In this document: in pieces, positions 24,463-35,193 of the stretch | Layout of the letters: each line of letters opens with the position of its first letter | How positions within the stretch are numbered: the first letter of the stretch is position 1 | Assembly (NCBI RefSeq): GCF_009602425.1 | Contig: NW_022259170.1 | Location: 257,705 to 321,704 of the forward strand | Direction: 5' to 3' | DNA from: Actinia tenebrosa | Lineage: Eukaryota; Cnidaria; Anthozoa; Actiniaria; Actiniidae | DNA length: 64,000 bases | Made by a program: the position numbers and the translations under genes | Notes under the pieces: model-generated | The model's database searches: none | Told to the model about the DNA's origin: nothing | The model's input: the letters and a program-made list of their open reading frames with translations, nothing else

Positions 24463-24731
24463 TAGCGTATTTACTCGAATAAGCGCCTCCCCCGAATAAG
24501 CGCCTCGCACCTAATGGGACGCTTCTTCTCGTTATAGTATACTAATACCAGTACTGTTGTAGTAATATAGCATTGATATCAAAAGAAAAGCATACTTTGA
24601 CAGTTGTGTACGCGTTCCCTCCCATTGAATAAGCGCCTCCCTCGAATAAGCGCCTCCCCCGAATAAGCGCCCCGTTCTAGACGTGAAAAATGTAATAAGC
24701 GCCGGGGTGCTTATTCGAGTAAATACGGTAG
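24463..24731. mobile_element. MITE of the 'TTTACTCGAATAAGCGCC' type
   Basis: gtatttactcgaataagcgc at the left and gcttattcgagtaaatacgg at the right form terminal inverted repeats; TA flanks both sides. Inside, gaataagcgcctc recurs five times. No coding content. This end sequence is familiar as an abundant short transposon of marine invertebrates. Confidence 0.85.
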
Positions 24732-24970
24732 GTACATTATTTATCCATAAATAAAAACCAATGAATCAGCAAAACCAAATTTCAGTTTGAAGCCGGCTAA
24801 TTTTAATTCAGTACACGATTAGCCTATGTACACGATCGAAACGAAGTAAACACTACTTCCGGCGGAAAACGATTGACATAACGATCGAATAGGAAATAGC
24901 TAGAGTCTGATGAAGTCCTTAGACGTGGACGTGTTCAGGTATGAAGTACGTCACGATACATGATACTGTC
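24732..24970. other. 5' flank of the FN3 receptor gene
   Basis: No repeat or exon recognised. A partly palindromic stretch cgatcgaaacgaag / cgattgacataacgatcga lies at 24832-24887. Confidence 0.4.
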
Positions 24971-24976
24971 TATAAG
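24971..24976 (+). promoter_or_regulatory. TATA-like box of the FN3 receptor gene
   Basis: TATAAG (in tctataagtagg), 136 bases before the ATG at 25107. Plausible core promoter giving a 5' UTR of about 100 bases. Confidence 0.4.
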
Positions 24977-25106
24977 TAGGACGTCAGAGAGGGTTTATAC
25001 CTAGAGTATATATGCAGGCATAAGTATTGCCAGTGAACTGAATCTAAGGAAAGTACCCGATTTCCTATCGAAGACAAGAGGAAATTTTTTCTTATCAAAC
25101 AAGAAA

Positions 25107-28100
25107 ATGACTTTAATGAAACTTGTGGTGATTTTGGCGTCGCTTTTCGCGCTTTTGAACATAGCCAGTGGTAAGTAAGATTGTAGGTCAATTTTGTTGA
25201 GTTTTGCAGCAAGGTCAGACAATTTAAAAAAAACCTTAACTTTGGTAGCTCTAGAAGGCAACGTTCACTGCACTTGCATTGAATATGCACGAGTCCTGTT
25301 TTTTTGAGAAAATCGTAAGAAATTCCTAGCCTTATCGAGTATATTGTTCAAACACTCGACTCGCTTACATTGTTATACTGAAAAACTTCAAAATCTAAGT
25401 TAATATTCTGGTACGTGCTTGATCTGACACGGGTCTTTTAGGCCTCGTTACATAATCTAAAGTTCTTTTTTGTTGAAATTTTATAAACGATTCTTTGCTG
25501 GACAGTCATGATTTGTAACTGATATCAAGCAGTGATGCTGTGACTTTGTTTGTTTGATTATTCTTCAAAATCAAGTTTTCTTTGTGTTCTAATTAAATAT
25601 ACTAACATCGTCTATTGTTAGGATATATTTGTTCAAATTAACAATTGATTTATGGACCTAAAAAGATAGACCAGCTTTCTAGGGCGCAGCGTTTTTACAA
25701 TCTTTTCCGTGATTGCTGAAGGTTTGACGATTGCTCATACTTCGTAATGAAGCTAATGGAACAGATACATTTATTGAGGGGCGGGCGGGGGGATAAATAC
25801 ATTAGTTAAGGGGCGAAGGGAGGGTATACTTTTGAACTGAACGGATTTGGCAGGCTTTGCTGTAATAAAGTGCAACAATTATAGGACTAATATTCTCATG
25901 GAATTTTAAAAAGGGTCTTTAAATAGACAACCGGGTCATTAGACAAGCAAGGATGACGGAAAATATAGTCGACCTGAGGTTTATACTGTTTGTTCAGAGC
26001 ATTCCCTCTCCTCTTGCTCCCCCCGTTCGACCGGAAATGTATCCGCCCACAAAATTTAATACCCGTTTCTGTTTACCACTGAGCTAGAGAAAGAAATTGA
26101 TATAGCGAATAAATTTTGTACATAATGACATCCAGATGTACTAATAAGATCGATTCATTCGTTTGGTCGTTTATCAAGCTAAGGCAGAGCTTTTCGAGTC
26201 TTTATTTAACTCTGGAATTTATGACATGTTTATGGAGTTTGTATAGTTAAAAAGATAAAGAGATTTATCTTGTCAAACATCATTTTGTGACGTACATTAC
26301 AAATATCAAGAACTGTCAGAAATGATATTAAAGAACAATACTTATAGCAAGAGTGCTGCAAACGAAGCTAATGGATAGTAAATAGTTTCTGGCTGCTAGA
26401 ATTATTTTTTTTAAACTGGAAAAATAAAGTTTTTATCTATAAAGTTGATTCTTGTCGTGCGTTTCAAAGCCGTTGATCTTGTTNGACCTTGTTGAACTTA
26501 GTTGATTAGGGATTCCTAATCTAACCTTAACCATGTTTTGATTCAACGACAGGGGAATCATTGCTTCGTTAAAACTTTTTTTGCCCATCGCTTTTTGCTC
26601 TCGAAGAAAACCGTCGTCCCCCGAATGGAATATTTTATATTTTTTTATAGTAAAACATTTTTGCAGATCTTTGAGTGAACTTGATTTATTATCTAAAGTG
26701 GAGAAATTGACAGAATCGTCCCCATAAACACATGCCATGATTGAATTTCATTAAGCTGAGACGTTAGATCTGGGGTTGTGAACATATGATCACCATGGCC
26801 GATGATCGAGGCTATTTTAAAACATTATATAGGTAGAGTTTAGGATTCTTCTGAAAGAGGTTCTTCATTTTACTCATTGTATTTAGCTCGTGAGAAGGAG
26901 CCCAAAAATTGGAGAAAACGAGAAATAAAATTGGGGAGAGGGTGGATACAAGAAGGAGAATTGCCCCCACCCCACCCCACCTTCGCGCAAAATACGCCGA
27001 ACGCCTCGCCTATCAATCCTTTGTACACTCCTAGTTTTCATCGCAGTGCCAAAAATTAAAAAGAAAAAGAAAAAAAAAAGAAAAAGAGTTACCTTTTGTT
27101 CACAGCTCTGTAAAAACTGAGTCTACTGGTGACTATTGTTTTTTCAGACTATTGTTTTTTCAGACACTCAAACATAGTTAAGCTAAAACTTTGAAACACT
27201 GTCGGGTTTGCAATAGAAGTCATGGTTCCGACTCCCCATAGTTACGGTTGCTATGTCCCACAAGCTCAACGAATTAAAACTTTAACTTGAAGTTAATTTG
27301 TTATTTGAAAATAGTTTGGAGAGACTAAAATCGCTAACCTTAAGTATGAGTCTAGCCTGCGTCGGTTCCAAGCATTTGTTTTAGATCTTATTATTAAAGC
27401 TATCGAGTCGTCTGCCGATGAATTGATGAATACATTTTGATTTATTTGACATATGGTCTACAGACAGCTTATAGAGATTTGATTTACTAAAGGTTAAGAA
27501 GAGGTTCTGTAATTCGTTAAGTAGTTGTGTGTTTAGCGTTTTTATACATAAGCCAACTATGGCTCGGCGCTAGAAGCTGAGGCTCAGCTCAAACGTCGAA
27601 CTTTACGTGAGCCGAACCTAAATAAAACAATGAATAACAAGGCGGTCTTCATTGATGTAATTAGGTTAGGCTCGTGTGAAGTTCGACGTTTGACCTGAGC
27701 CTTAGAAATCTTGGGAATGGTTATTGTGCAGTGATTCATCGGCCCTTCGACGTCAACCTTCTATTTTAAAAGTAATACAGTAAAATCGCTTTTATCGGAT
27801 TCCTTCTATCGAACCGTAAACATCTTCTGGGCTGGTTTAAGACATGCCACGAAAATTTACTCTCCGTCCTATCAAGTGCTCGAAACACGTCATGAACGCG
27901 GTATGGACACGGATACGTCAATGTCACGATATTGGACGAGCACAAAAGAAAACCTCACGGTCGCGGCAAGGAAGAATACTGGCACTGACTTTTTCAGTCA
28001 TACGAAAACTGCTCTAACAGATGGAATTACGTTGAGCTTGTCGTTTTAGAGGTGGGAGGAAAACTGGAAGACCGGAGAGAAAAAACCTCAAATGAAATCA

Positions 28101-31100
28101 GGGTGCCAAGGATCATCTTCTACATTCAATACATACTACAATCAACTCACATGTTGATTTTTACGGAGGGAGAAAAACCAGAGAACCCGGAGAAATACTT
28201 TCGTGGCACAGGAGAAAACAATACATCAAACAAACTTTAGTCTATAGAGGCTTTGCACCATCACGTGATGGCAGCCATGACAGGAGGCAGGAACAATTGG
28301 TCTGAATCTGGTCTAATGTGATTTACATGATAAAGAATTCAGTTTCCCAGGGGAGAAAGACTCTATTGCTATGCCTCCTGTCATGACTGCCATCACGTGA
28401 TTGTTGCAACGCCTCTATTAGAGTATCAGGATTGGATTAAATATTTAGATACAACGATTTTTTTCAGGGTCTATCCCTAGTGCACCAATAAATGTAACTA
28501 TTGATAACATTGGGAGCCGCAGCATTAACATCTCATGGACAAGACCTGCTGAAGATGGTAACAATTCCCAACTAGCCTACGCTGTGTTTTACAAGGTCAA
28601 AGGTAGCAGTGTTTTACAGTTGGTGGAATTAGAAATCGTTACCAAGGCGAAGCTGTTGGTAAAGCCTTATAGGGAATATGAGATCTTTGTGATGGCCAAA
28701 AATAAAGATGGTTATGGACCGCCTTCAGTAATAAAGTCAATTCTGACTGCAGAAGAAGGTCAGTTGTTAAATAATAAGTTTGTTTTTGCGGTGGGCCCGG
28801 TTGTATGAAGGGTGGTGGGATAGCGCTATCCGATGGAGAAATCCTTACTATAAAATAGTGTCTTCCAAGACCGGTATGCATTTTGGGTCTAGTAATAGTT
28901 ATTTATTTTGTTTTTAGTGCATTCCATACGAAACAATATACTATCTACATATAGAGAGCAAATCGCTGTATGTTTACTTTTTGTTTCAAATTAACGAGAC
29001 CCACAATGCTCTTTGTGCTTGGAATGCAATATTCAGTCTGCAGTATTCAACATTTTTTGAAATAGCTGTATATTTTTTGGAGAACAGCATCGACTTATCC
29101 ACTGGATAAGGATTTATCCGTCGGATACACTCTTCTTATCACCGCGCCCTGATGTCTTAATGCTGTTGGTATTATATCTGATTGTCAAATTTGATTTGCT
29201 TTGGGTTTCCTTAGAACCCGAAACGTGTCCAACAATGGGATACATTGAGCTAACTGACGACGACCTTGATGTTATATGGTATCCTATACCTAAAGAAGAC
29301 CAAAATGGGAAAATAACACATTACGTCATCTTCTACAAANCCAAAAGCATGCCAGAGTTTAAAAATGTTACCACTGTAAATATAACTAACCACGATCCAA
29401 ATGGCATACTTCATAAATTGAAAAATATGAGTTACGCAGAAAGCTATGGGTTCAAAGTAGCAGCAGTTAACTCGAAAGGCATGTGTAAGGGTTGGCAATC
29501 CATGANTTTGTATCACAAATACGGTAAGTATCTATAGAATACTAGCATCCTTATCATCATTTCTCCCCACATAGTACGTGATTGGCCTTAATTGGGGTGT
29601 GCTAGCTTTGGAAAAGGACGTTCCAATAGGCACTCGAGTTCCTTTTTTCCCTAGTGCTTGCCATACTCAGTGACAAGGGAAGGGAAGAGATTAAGGGAAC
29701 TAAGTTTTAGAAAATCCTGCCAACAAACAAATCATGCATACTTATCGAGAAATCATGTATACTTTCTATGAGATACTGAGGAAATCGTTTAGTTATAAGC
29801 AAATAGTGGGGGGTTTCACCTAAATACCAAGAAGAGATAACTAGCTTAAAACTAGTGAGCTGCGTCGGTGTTTAAATATCAAGCTTAATATTACACTTTT
29901 ATTTGACATTTCGTACTTCTGCGTACTCATGGTTTCTGGTTTCAATGACCTTTTCAAAGAACTAACTAAAAAATAAGTGTTATTCATATAAGTATAGGAA
30001 ATGGCACGATCTCGAGTACAATTCGGAATTTATAGGTACGAGTGATTGCTTTGAAAGTTTTCAAAATTGGACGAGCATTTAGGCGAGTTCAATTTGAGAA
30101 TTTTCAAAACATCACAAGTATCTATNAATTCCGAATTGTACGAGAAGATTGTGCGATTTTTTGTTTATGATACACTCAAAAGAATTGAGCAACTTNATTG
30201 GGACTCTACAGAGTACAATTTGGGATTTAATTGTACTCCTCTTGTCCAATCAGAATCGATTAATTTTGTAGAGTGTACTATAAATGCTCAAATTAAATCT
30301 TCAACAGCTTCGGCAACAACAGTGTCACCCTGTGCAGCCGCGACAACAGCATCACCGTCAACGGTACCAACCCCATCAACACCAACGCCCCCACTACCAA
30401 CGACAACAGATGATCTAAGCACGACACCTTTGTTAAAAACTACCACGAGTGAACCCAAGGAACCGTCGATACCCATAAGTACTAATCAACCAACTGAGTT
30501 TCCTAGTCCAGCGGGTATGTCTAAGAATTTTTTAAATACAAAACATGTACGCAATTTAAATTGTGACCATGCGTCGAATTAAAAAATATTTTCTGCATTC
30601 TTATTCGACGTAAATATTTATTAATGTTATGTTAATTGTCATAATAAGGCTCGTTTACGTGGGCGACTTTTGCAGCGATTTTAGTGTTTTAGTGATGCGA
30701 CATTTCAGTCAATAAACAGTGACGTTTTTAGAGAGCTTCTATTGCTTATAAAGCAAACTTTTGTCTGATATGAAGTTTGACACTCTAAACACAGGTTCAG
30801 GGGGGGTCACAATCCCGTTTTCCAGCCTAAGTTTTTAAAACGCTTGTTTCGCTTGTTGAGTACTTAACCTTTTTTCTTGCTTTGAACAGATAAGCTCGCA
30901 AGAACCTCCGAGTCTAACTGGTTGGTGTACGTACTTATAGCAATGGCAGTCATTGTAGCCATTATGGGTGTTACTATATTCCTGTTGATATGGCAACTCT
31001 ATAAAAACCACAGGTAAAACCCTTCCAACCAAATGATTTGATTTGATTTGGCTAATTCGTTGGGGCTGAGAAAACGAATTATGCCCAAGATAAGATGGCC

Positions 31101-31249
31101 AATTGCCAGCTTTCTGGATTTCTTACTGTAATATTGACTTGAGTTTTGCGTATTACAGGTTTTACAGATTGAGACAGGAACAGTACAGAATGAGTAATGC
31201 AACGCCAAACGTGGGTATAGATAACAAGGCTCAAGACAATGCTGTATAA
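25107..31249 (+). CDS. Single-pass membrane protein with two FN3 domains
   Basis: Six exons: 25107-25170, 28468-28758, 29215-29523, 30308-30514, 30890-31013, 31159-31249; 1086 nt, 361 aa, phases all match. Signal peptide MTLMKLVVILASLFALLNIA. Exon 2 is one fibronectin III domain (APINVTIDN, INISWTRP, YEIFVMAKNKDGYGPPS). Exon 3 is a second, more diverged FN3 (LDVIWYPIP, YGFKVAAVNSKG) with several N-x-S/T sites. Exon 4 is a Thr/Pro/Ser-rich stalk, likely O-glycosylated. Exon 5 holds one transmembrane helix (WLVYVLIAMAVIVAIMGVTI). The cytoplasmic tail is about 30 residues, with two Tyr (RFYRLRQEQYRMS) and no kinase or known signalling domain. Looks like a type I receptor or adhesion molecule; ligand unknown. 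Intron 1 is 3.3 kb and filled with repeats. AATAAA at 31581-31586 could end the message. Confidence 0.85.
27580..27703. mobile_element. Palindromic MITE 'AAACGTCGAACTT', copy 1
   Basis: aggctcagctcaaacgtcga and acgtgagccgaac are matched inverted by ggctcgtgtgaagttcgacg and tttgacctgagcctt. About 124 bases, almost entirely hairpin. Same family as 31.84-31.98 and 36.35-36.46 kb. Confidence 0.8.
27831..28015. repeat. Dispersed repeat, copy also at 52.84-53.05 kb
   Basis: cacgaaaatttactctccgt, cctatcaagtgctcgaaaca and cgtcatgaac line up with cacggaatttactctacatc, caattaaatgcccgaaacat and ggcatgaaca at 52.86 kb, and further motifs (ggcact..ttttcagtcat) follow in order. Two diverged copies of one element of about 190 bases. 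Confidence 0.6.
28055..28215 (-). mobile_element. SINE family 1 fragments (3' body)
   Basis: On the minus strand tttctccgggttctctggtt and ttctccctccgtaaaaatca match the body of the 8.1 kb SINE; a second diverged piece (tctccggtcttccagttttc) lies beside it. No head with Pol III boxes is seen, so these are truncated pieces. Confidence 0.55.
28245..28425. mobile_element. MITE 'CATGACAGGAGG', copy 1
   Basis: tagaggctttgcaccatcac and gtgatggcagccatgacagg at the left are matched inverted by cctgtcatgactgccatcac and gtgattgttgcaacgcctct at the right. About 180 bases. A half copy in sense order lies at 41.1 kb in an OFD1 intron. Confidence 0.75.
28790..29140. mobile_element. GGTTGTA/GGATAA MITE split by other sequence
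   Basis: cccggttgtatgaagggtgg with gatagcgctatccgatgg at the left, and gacttatccactggataagg with atttatccgtcggatacac at the right, look like the two halves of a MITE of the type in gene B intron 1. About 200 unrelated bases lie between them. Confidence 0.5.
30010..30307. mobile_element. Foldback element abutting the stalk-exon splice site
   Basis: gagtacaattcggaatttat is matched inverted by attccgaattgtacga at 30127-30142, and further acaattcgg/acaatttggg-like and gagtacaattt motifs follow to about 30295. The sequence ends at the AG (30306-30307) used for exon 4. No coding function; an open frame running through it is an accident of the element joining the exon. Confidence 0.5.
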
Positions 31250-32224
31250 ATCATTAGGTAACAGTAATTATTCGTGGCAATTATACTGCATGTTAGCATG
31301 AACTGTTCCTTTTTTCTTATAACTTTATTTCTATTCTTCTATTGCACGTTACGTCATTGCAGTCATGTTGGTGCTATTTATCAAAAGATTGCTCATTAGC
31401 ATCCATTGTTCCATGCACCACGATTACCGCCATGTTTTTGTCTTTTGACTCTCTTGGGGATGCTTGCATCTAATCAATCAGTACGACAATTAGATGTTTA
31501 CTTCTCTAACTCTTGAGCATTGCAGGTGCAAAATCTTATAGTTGAGTCTTCTTATTGTTACAGGTCGTACATACTTTATAAATAAATAGTAAAGTTTTAA
31601 AGATGGCCACTGGACCGTTAGAGGGTATTAGGTGCTGAGATACCGAGACCGCAGTATAGGGTACTGACTACAATGTAGTTGGATATGGAGAACAATGCAC
31701 GCAAGCATATTGTGATTGGATAATGTGAGCTTCTTACGTGTGACTATTTGTGAAAGTTAAAGTCATAGTATACCAGAGGGTTAGCAATCACACATACGAA
31801 ATCTTCTACGGACTGCATCATATTTTGGTATTCAGAGATTTAGGCCTAGGGCAAACGTCGAACTTTCCATGCACCGAACTTAATTACATCAAAGAATGCC
31901 GCCTCATTATCACTTGATATCCATTGTTTTTAATGAGTTCGGTGCATGGAAAGCTCGACGTTTGCCCTAGGCCTTAGAAGTAAAATTAATCCATAAATCA
32001 GCTACCACATTTTGATGGAATTCCACGGCAGAGTTTTATACAGAAATTATGAAATGTACATTCCCTCCTGAAAATAATTATGATTGTTTTATAAAGTTAT
32101 TAGATAGTAATACAGCTATTTAAGTTTGATGACTCAGTAGTTTGTATGTAACGTAGGGATTTGCTAAGAGCAAGTAAAGACAAACCTTAACCAGACCCAG
32201 TGTATGTCTGGATAAGCTGGTATT
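31250..32224. other. Convergent intergenic region, FN3 gene / OFD1
   Basis: Holds the 3' end of the FN3 gene (AATAAA 31581-31586), a dispersed repeat at 31343-31475 and a palindromic MITE at 31843-31975. The two genes point at each other here, so their 3' UTRs may approach or overlap. Confidence 0.6.
31843..31975. mobile_element. Palindromic MITE 'AAACGTCGAACTT', copy 2
   Basis: aggcctagggcaaacgtcga and actttccatgcaccgaac are matched inverted by gttcggtgcatggaaagctc and gacgtttgccctaggcct. Nearly perfect arms suggest a relatively young copy. Confidence 0.85.
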
Positions 32225-35161
32225 TCATCCCCAGTCAAAACCATCATCAGTTAATTCCTCGATACTGAAATTGCAATAAATCATCAAAGATTATATATTA
32301 TATTAAATATGCATCGATCTGAAATCTTATGAATAAATGTCAAAGATGATTCCAGGTGTGGTTGATTGAAAGAAGGAAAAATGTTTAATTGTGAAACTAT
32401 GCCTCCCTCTATAACAAGTGATTCAATTTAATTTTCCCAGCTTAACACACTTGTCTGTGAAAAAGGCTCTGGATTTGGATGTGGCGATGGGGTTGCGGGG
32501 CAAAAATGAAAAAATGAAATGAAATGATTATGATTTATATAGCGCCCTTTAATATGTGAATATAATCAAAGGCACTTTACATGGAGTTGTGAATGACAGA
32601 TTGCTTTTTGTGCAATTCACAAGCATGAGAGATGGTTAGTATGAAGTGTAGGCACTGAGGGTGGTCACTGCCAGGGTTTCTTTTTACGCCTCCTCAGTGG
32701 TTCTTTTACGTCCCCCATTTTACTGTAGGTTAGGAAGGTTTAAAGTCCTTGTCCGAGAAGACTTGAAGGTCTAACCATTTGCAGATATTATTACAAAGGC
32801 AGCACCTTCTCCTCAGTTATTTTAAGACCATGAGTGTTGGTCCGGCTGAGGCTTGAACCACGACCTCCCACACAACAGACTAATGCTCTGACCAACTGAG
32901 CTAACCGGGGCAAAAGGGGATTGAAAAGGATTAAACCAGAAGGGGTTGGGATAGGAAGGCAAAGTTAAAAAAATTTCCGTTCCCTTTCATTTCACCCTTT
33001 TTTCTCCATAGCCGACGCTCAAAGCTTTTTGTTACAGAAATAAGAGCAGAATGTTAATAGAAGCCTGAACAAAACGAAGATTAAAGTCGGGATAGTTATT
33101 TCAAAGTCCTTTGATTTTGAGTGGTAAATAAGGGTGGAATATAAATTTTTCAACATAATAGCATTGATTTACCTTCCCAAATTGTCGTCACCTTGAGACA
33201 ACGAAGAGTTTGATCCAATGTCAGCAGCCTTGAACATTGAAAAAATGAAGAAAGTACGTCTTTATTTAATTTAGCTCTAAAAAGAACACTATAGATATGT
33301 AAAATATTTTTCGTTTAGCAAAGAGAAAAAAAATTGAATTTATCAAAAAAGACTTAAGAGAGCACTCGAGATAGTGGAGAGAAACCCCTGGACGTGGCCG
33401 TATTTTCCCGCACTTTTTACAGTCTTGTTACATTGGTGCCTTTGTAACGGAGGCTTAAAAAGTATAATCAAAAATATATAGCCTTGTGTATTCATTTACT
33501 GGCCTGGTACTTACTTCTCTACTCTCCTTTTTAGAGGGTTCAACTGCTTTAGCCTTAAAAAATAAGGAAATGACAATGGTTACCCTACTAGCAAGGGTCC
33601 CTTCGTCTGTCTCTTTTCTGAGTCTTTTCAAACATGCGCCGACTTGTCATCCAAACATCAGGATAATAAAGCGCATGCATAAAACTACAAAACGTTTTGT
33701 AGCAGAAATTGACCCCGCGACATAACTTAATCAACTTACAACGGCNAAATTGTAGGGGGGATTACGTTATTTTGAGAAGGTGGTTAGGGGTGTTATCACA
33801 TATTGTGGGGGTCGAGAACTATTTCAGTTACGGACCCCCACCCCCCATGCGCTACATAATAATTGATAGCCCGCTCAGTGGTAGTGCGTGTGCAGCGAAC
33901 CTCCTGAAAGAATCTCTTATACGAGAAGTCAGATGGTTGTAACATATAAACAATACCTTATCTTCTTCTTCCTTTTTCTTTTGAATCATCTGCATATATT
34001 GAAGCATAACAGGATCAATCTCCGGGTCTTTAGATGATTCTTTCTCCTTTTGTTCTTGCATTTCTTTCATTTCCTTCTCTGTGTTTGCGTCTGTTTGCCC
34101 CCTTCCATGATCCATGTTTTCACGTTCACGCAGTTCTTGTTCACGTTGTAATTCCTCCAGTTCACGTTGTTCACGCTCCCGAGCTTCTTGTTCACGTTGG
34201 CGCCGTTGTTCTTCGAGTTTGCGCTTTTCTTCTTGCCATTCACGGTCCTCTTGTTCACGTAACTCACGTTCTTTACGTTCACTCTCCTCTCTTTCTTTTT
34301 CTTCTCTGGTTTTTCTCGCTTCAGTGTCTTTCCAAACACTATCCAAAGGAACGGAGACTTTTTCTCCAATACTTGGTAAAGAGGGATTTGAATGAATACT
34401 GAGAGAGGATTCTTCGTCCTTTTCCTTCAAAACTGTACCACTGACTTGAGCACCACCCCATNCAACATCTAGAGATATTCTAGTAGGTACAGGAGCGTTA
34501 TAATCATCTACTTCATCGTTTTCTTTCTCCTTCGCTGAATCTGTGACTGTATTAGCTGTTTTCCTGGTATCATCGCGCGTTCTTGATGGTTTACTAAGAG
34601 TTCCCATAGAGAGATATCCTCCACTTAAAGATGCATCGCTGCTACGATGCGAGTCCTGCTCGCTTAAGTCTTTATCAATATCACTTTTTCTACCGTAGAA
34701 TACACTTCCATCTATGACTGGAACGTGTGAATTGTGGTCGCTATTTCTTTGACTGCTCGCAGACGTCAAAAAGTCGTTCTCACGTGACCCCATTCCAGTC
34801 CCTTCTCTGACGCGATCGATTGTACTGGAAAGAGGACGCCTCATGGTATCAGTAGATGAGTCAGCGTGTCTCTCCTTCGCCTTCTTGCCCTTGCCTGAGT
34901 CTGTCGTGTTGTTGTCTATGGGTGAGTGGTCTATTGGAGCTGATATCACCGATGGTGATCCGGGTTTGGCTATTAAGTCACTAACATTTACGGTGTTGTT
35001 TGGGGGTCTTCTGTCTGTCCTGGATAAGCCGAAATATCTGTCACAATAAAAAAGAAACAACTAAAATTAAAGATTATGATCGAAAGAATGAATAACAAAC
35101 AAAGAAATGAATAAATAGATCGAATGAATGAATGAATGAAACGAATGAAAGAACTAACAAA

Positions 35162-35193
<32 letters not shown>

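Noticed and set aside
26433-26738. 101-codon minus-strand frame in the FN3 gene intron
   Set aside because: No splice or start context and no recognisable domain; most likely chance.
34034-34402. Plus-strand frames rich in Ser, Arg and His-Val
   Set aside because: Antisense to the OFD1 coiled-coil exon; composition follows from the Glu/Arg codons on the other strand.
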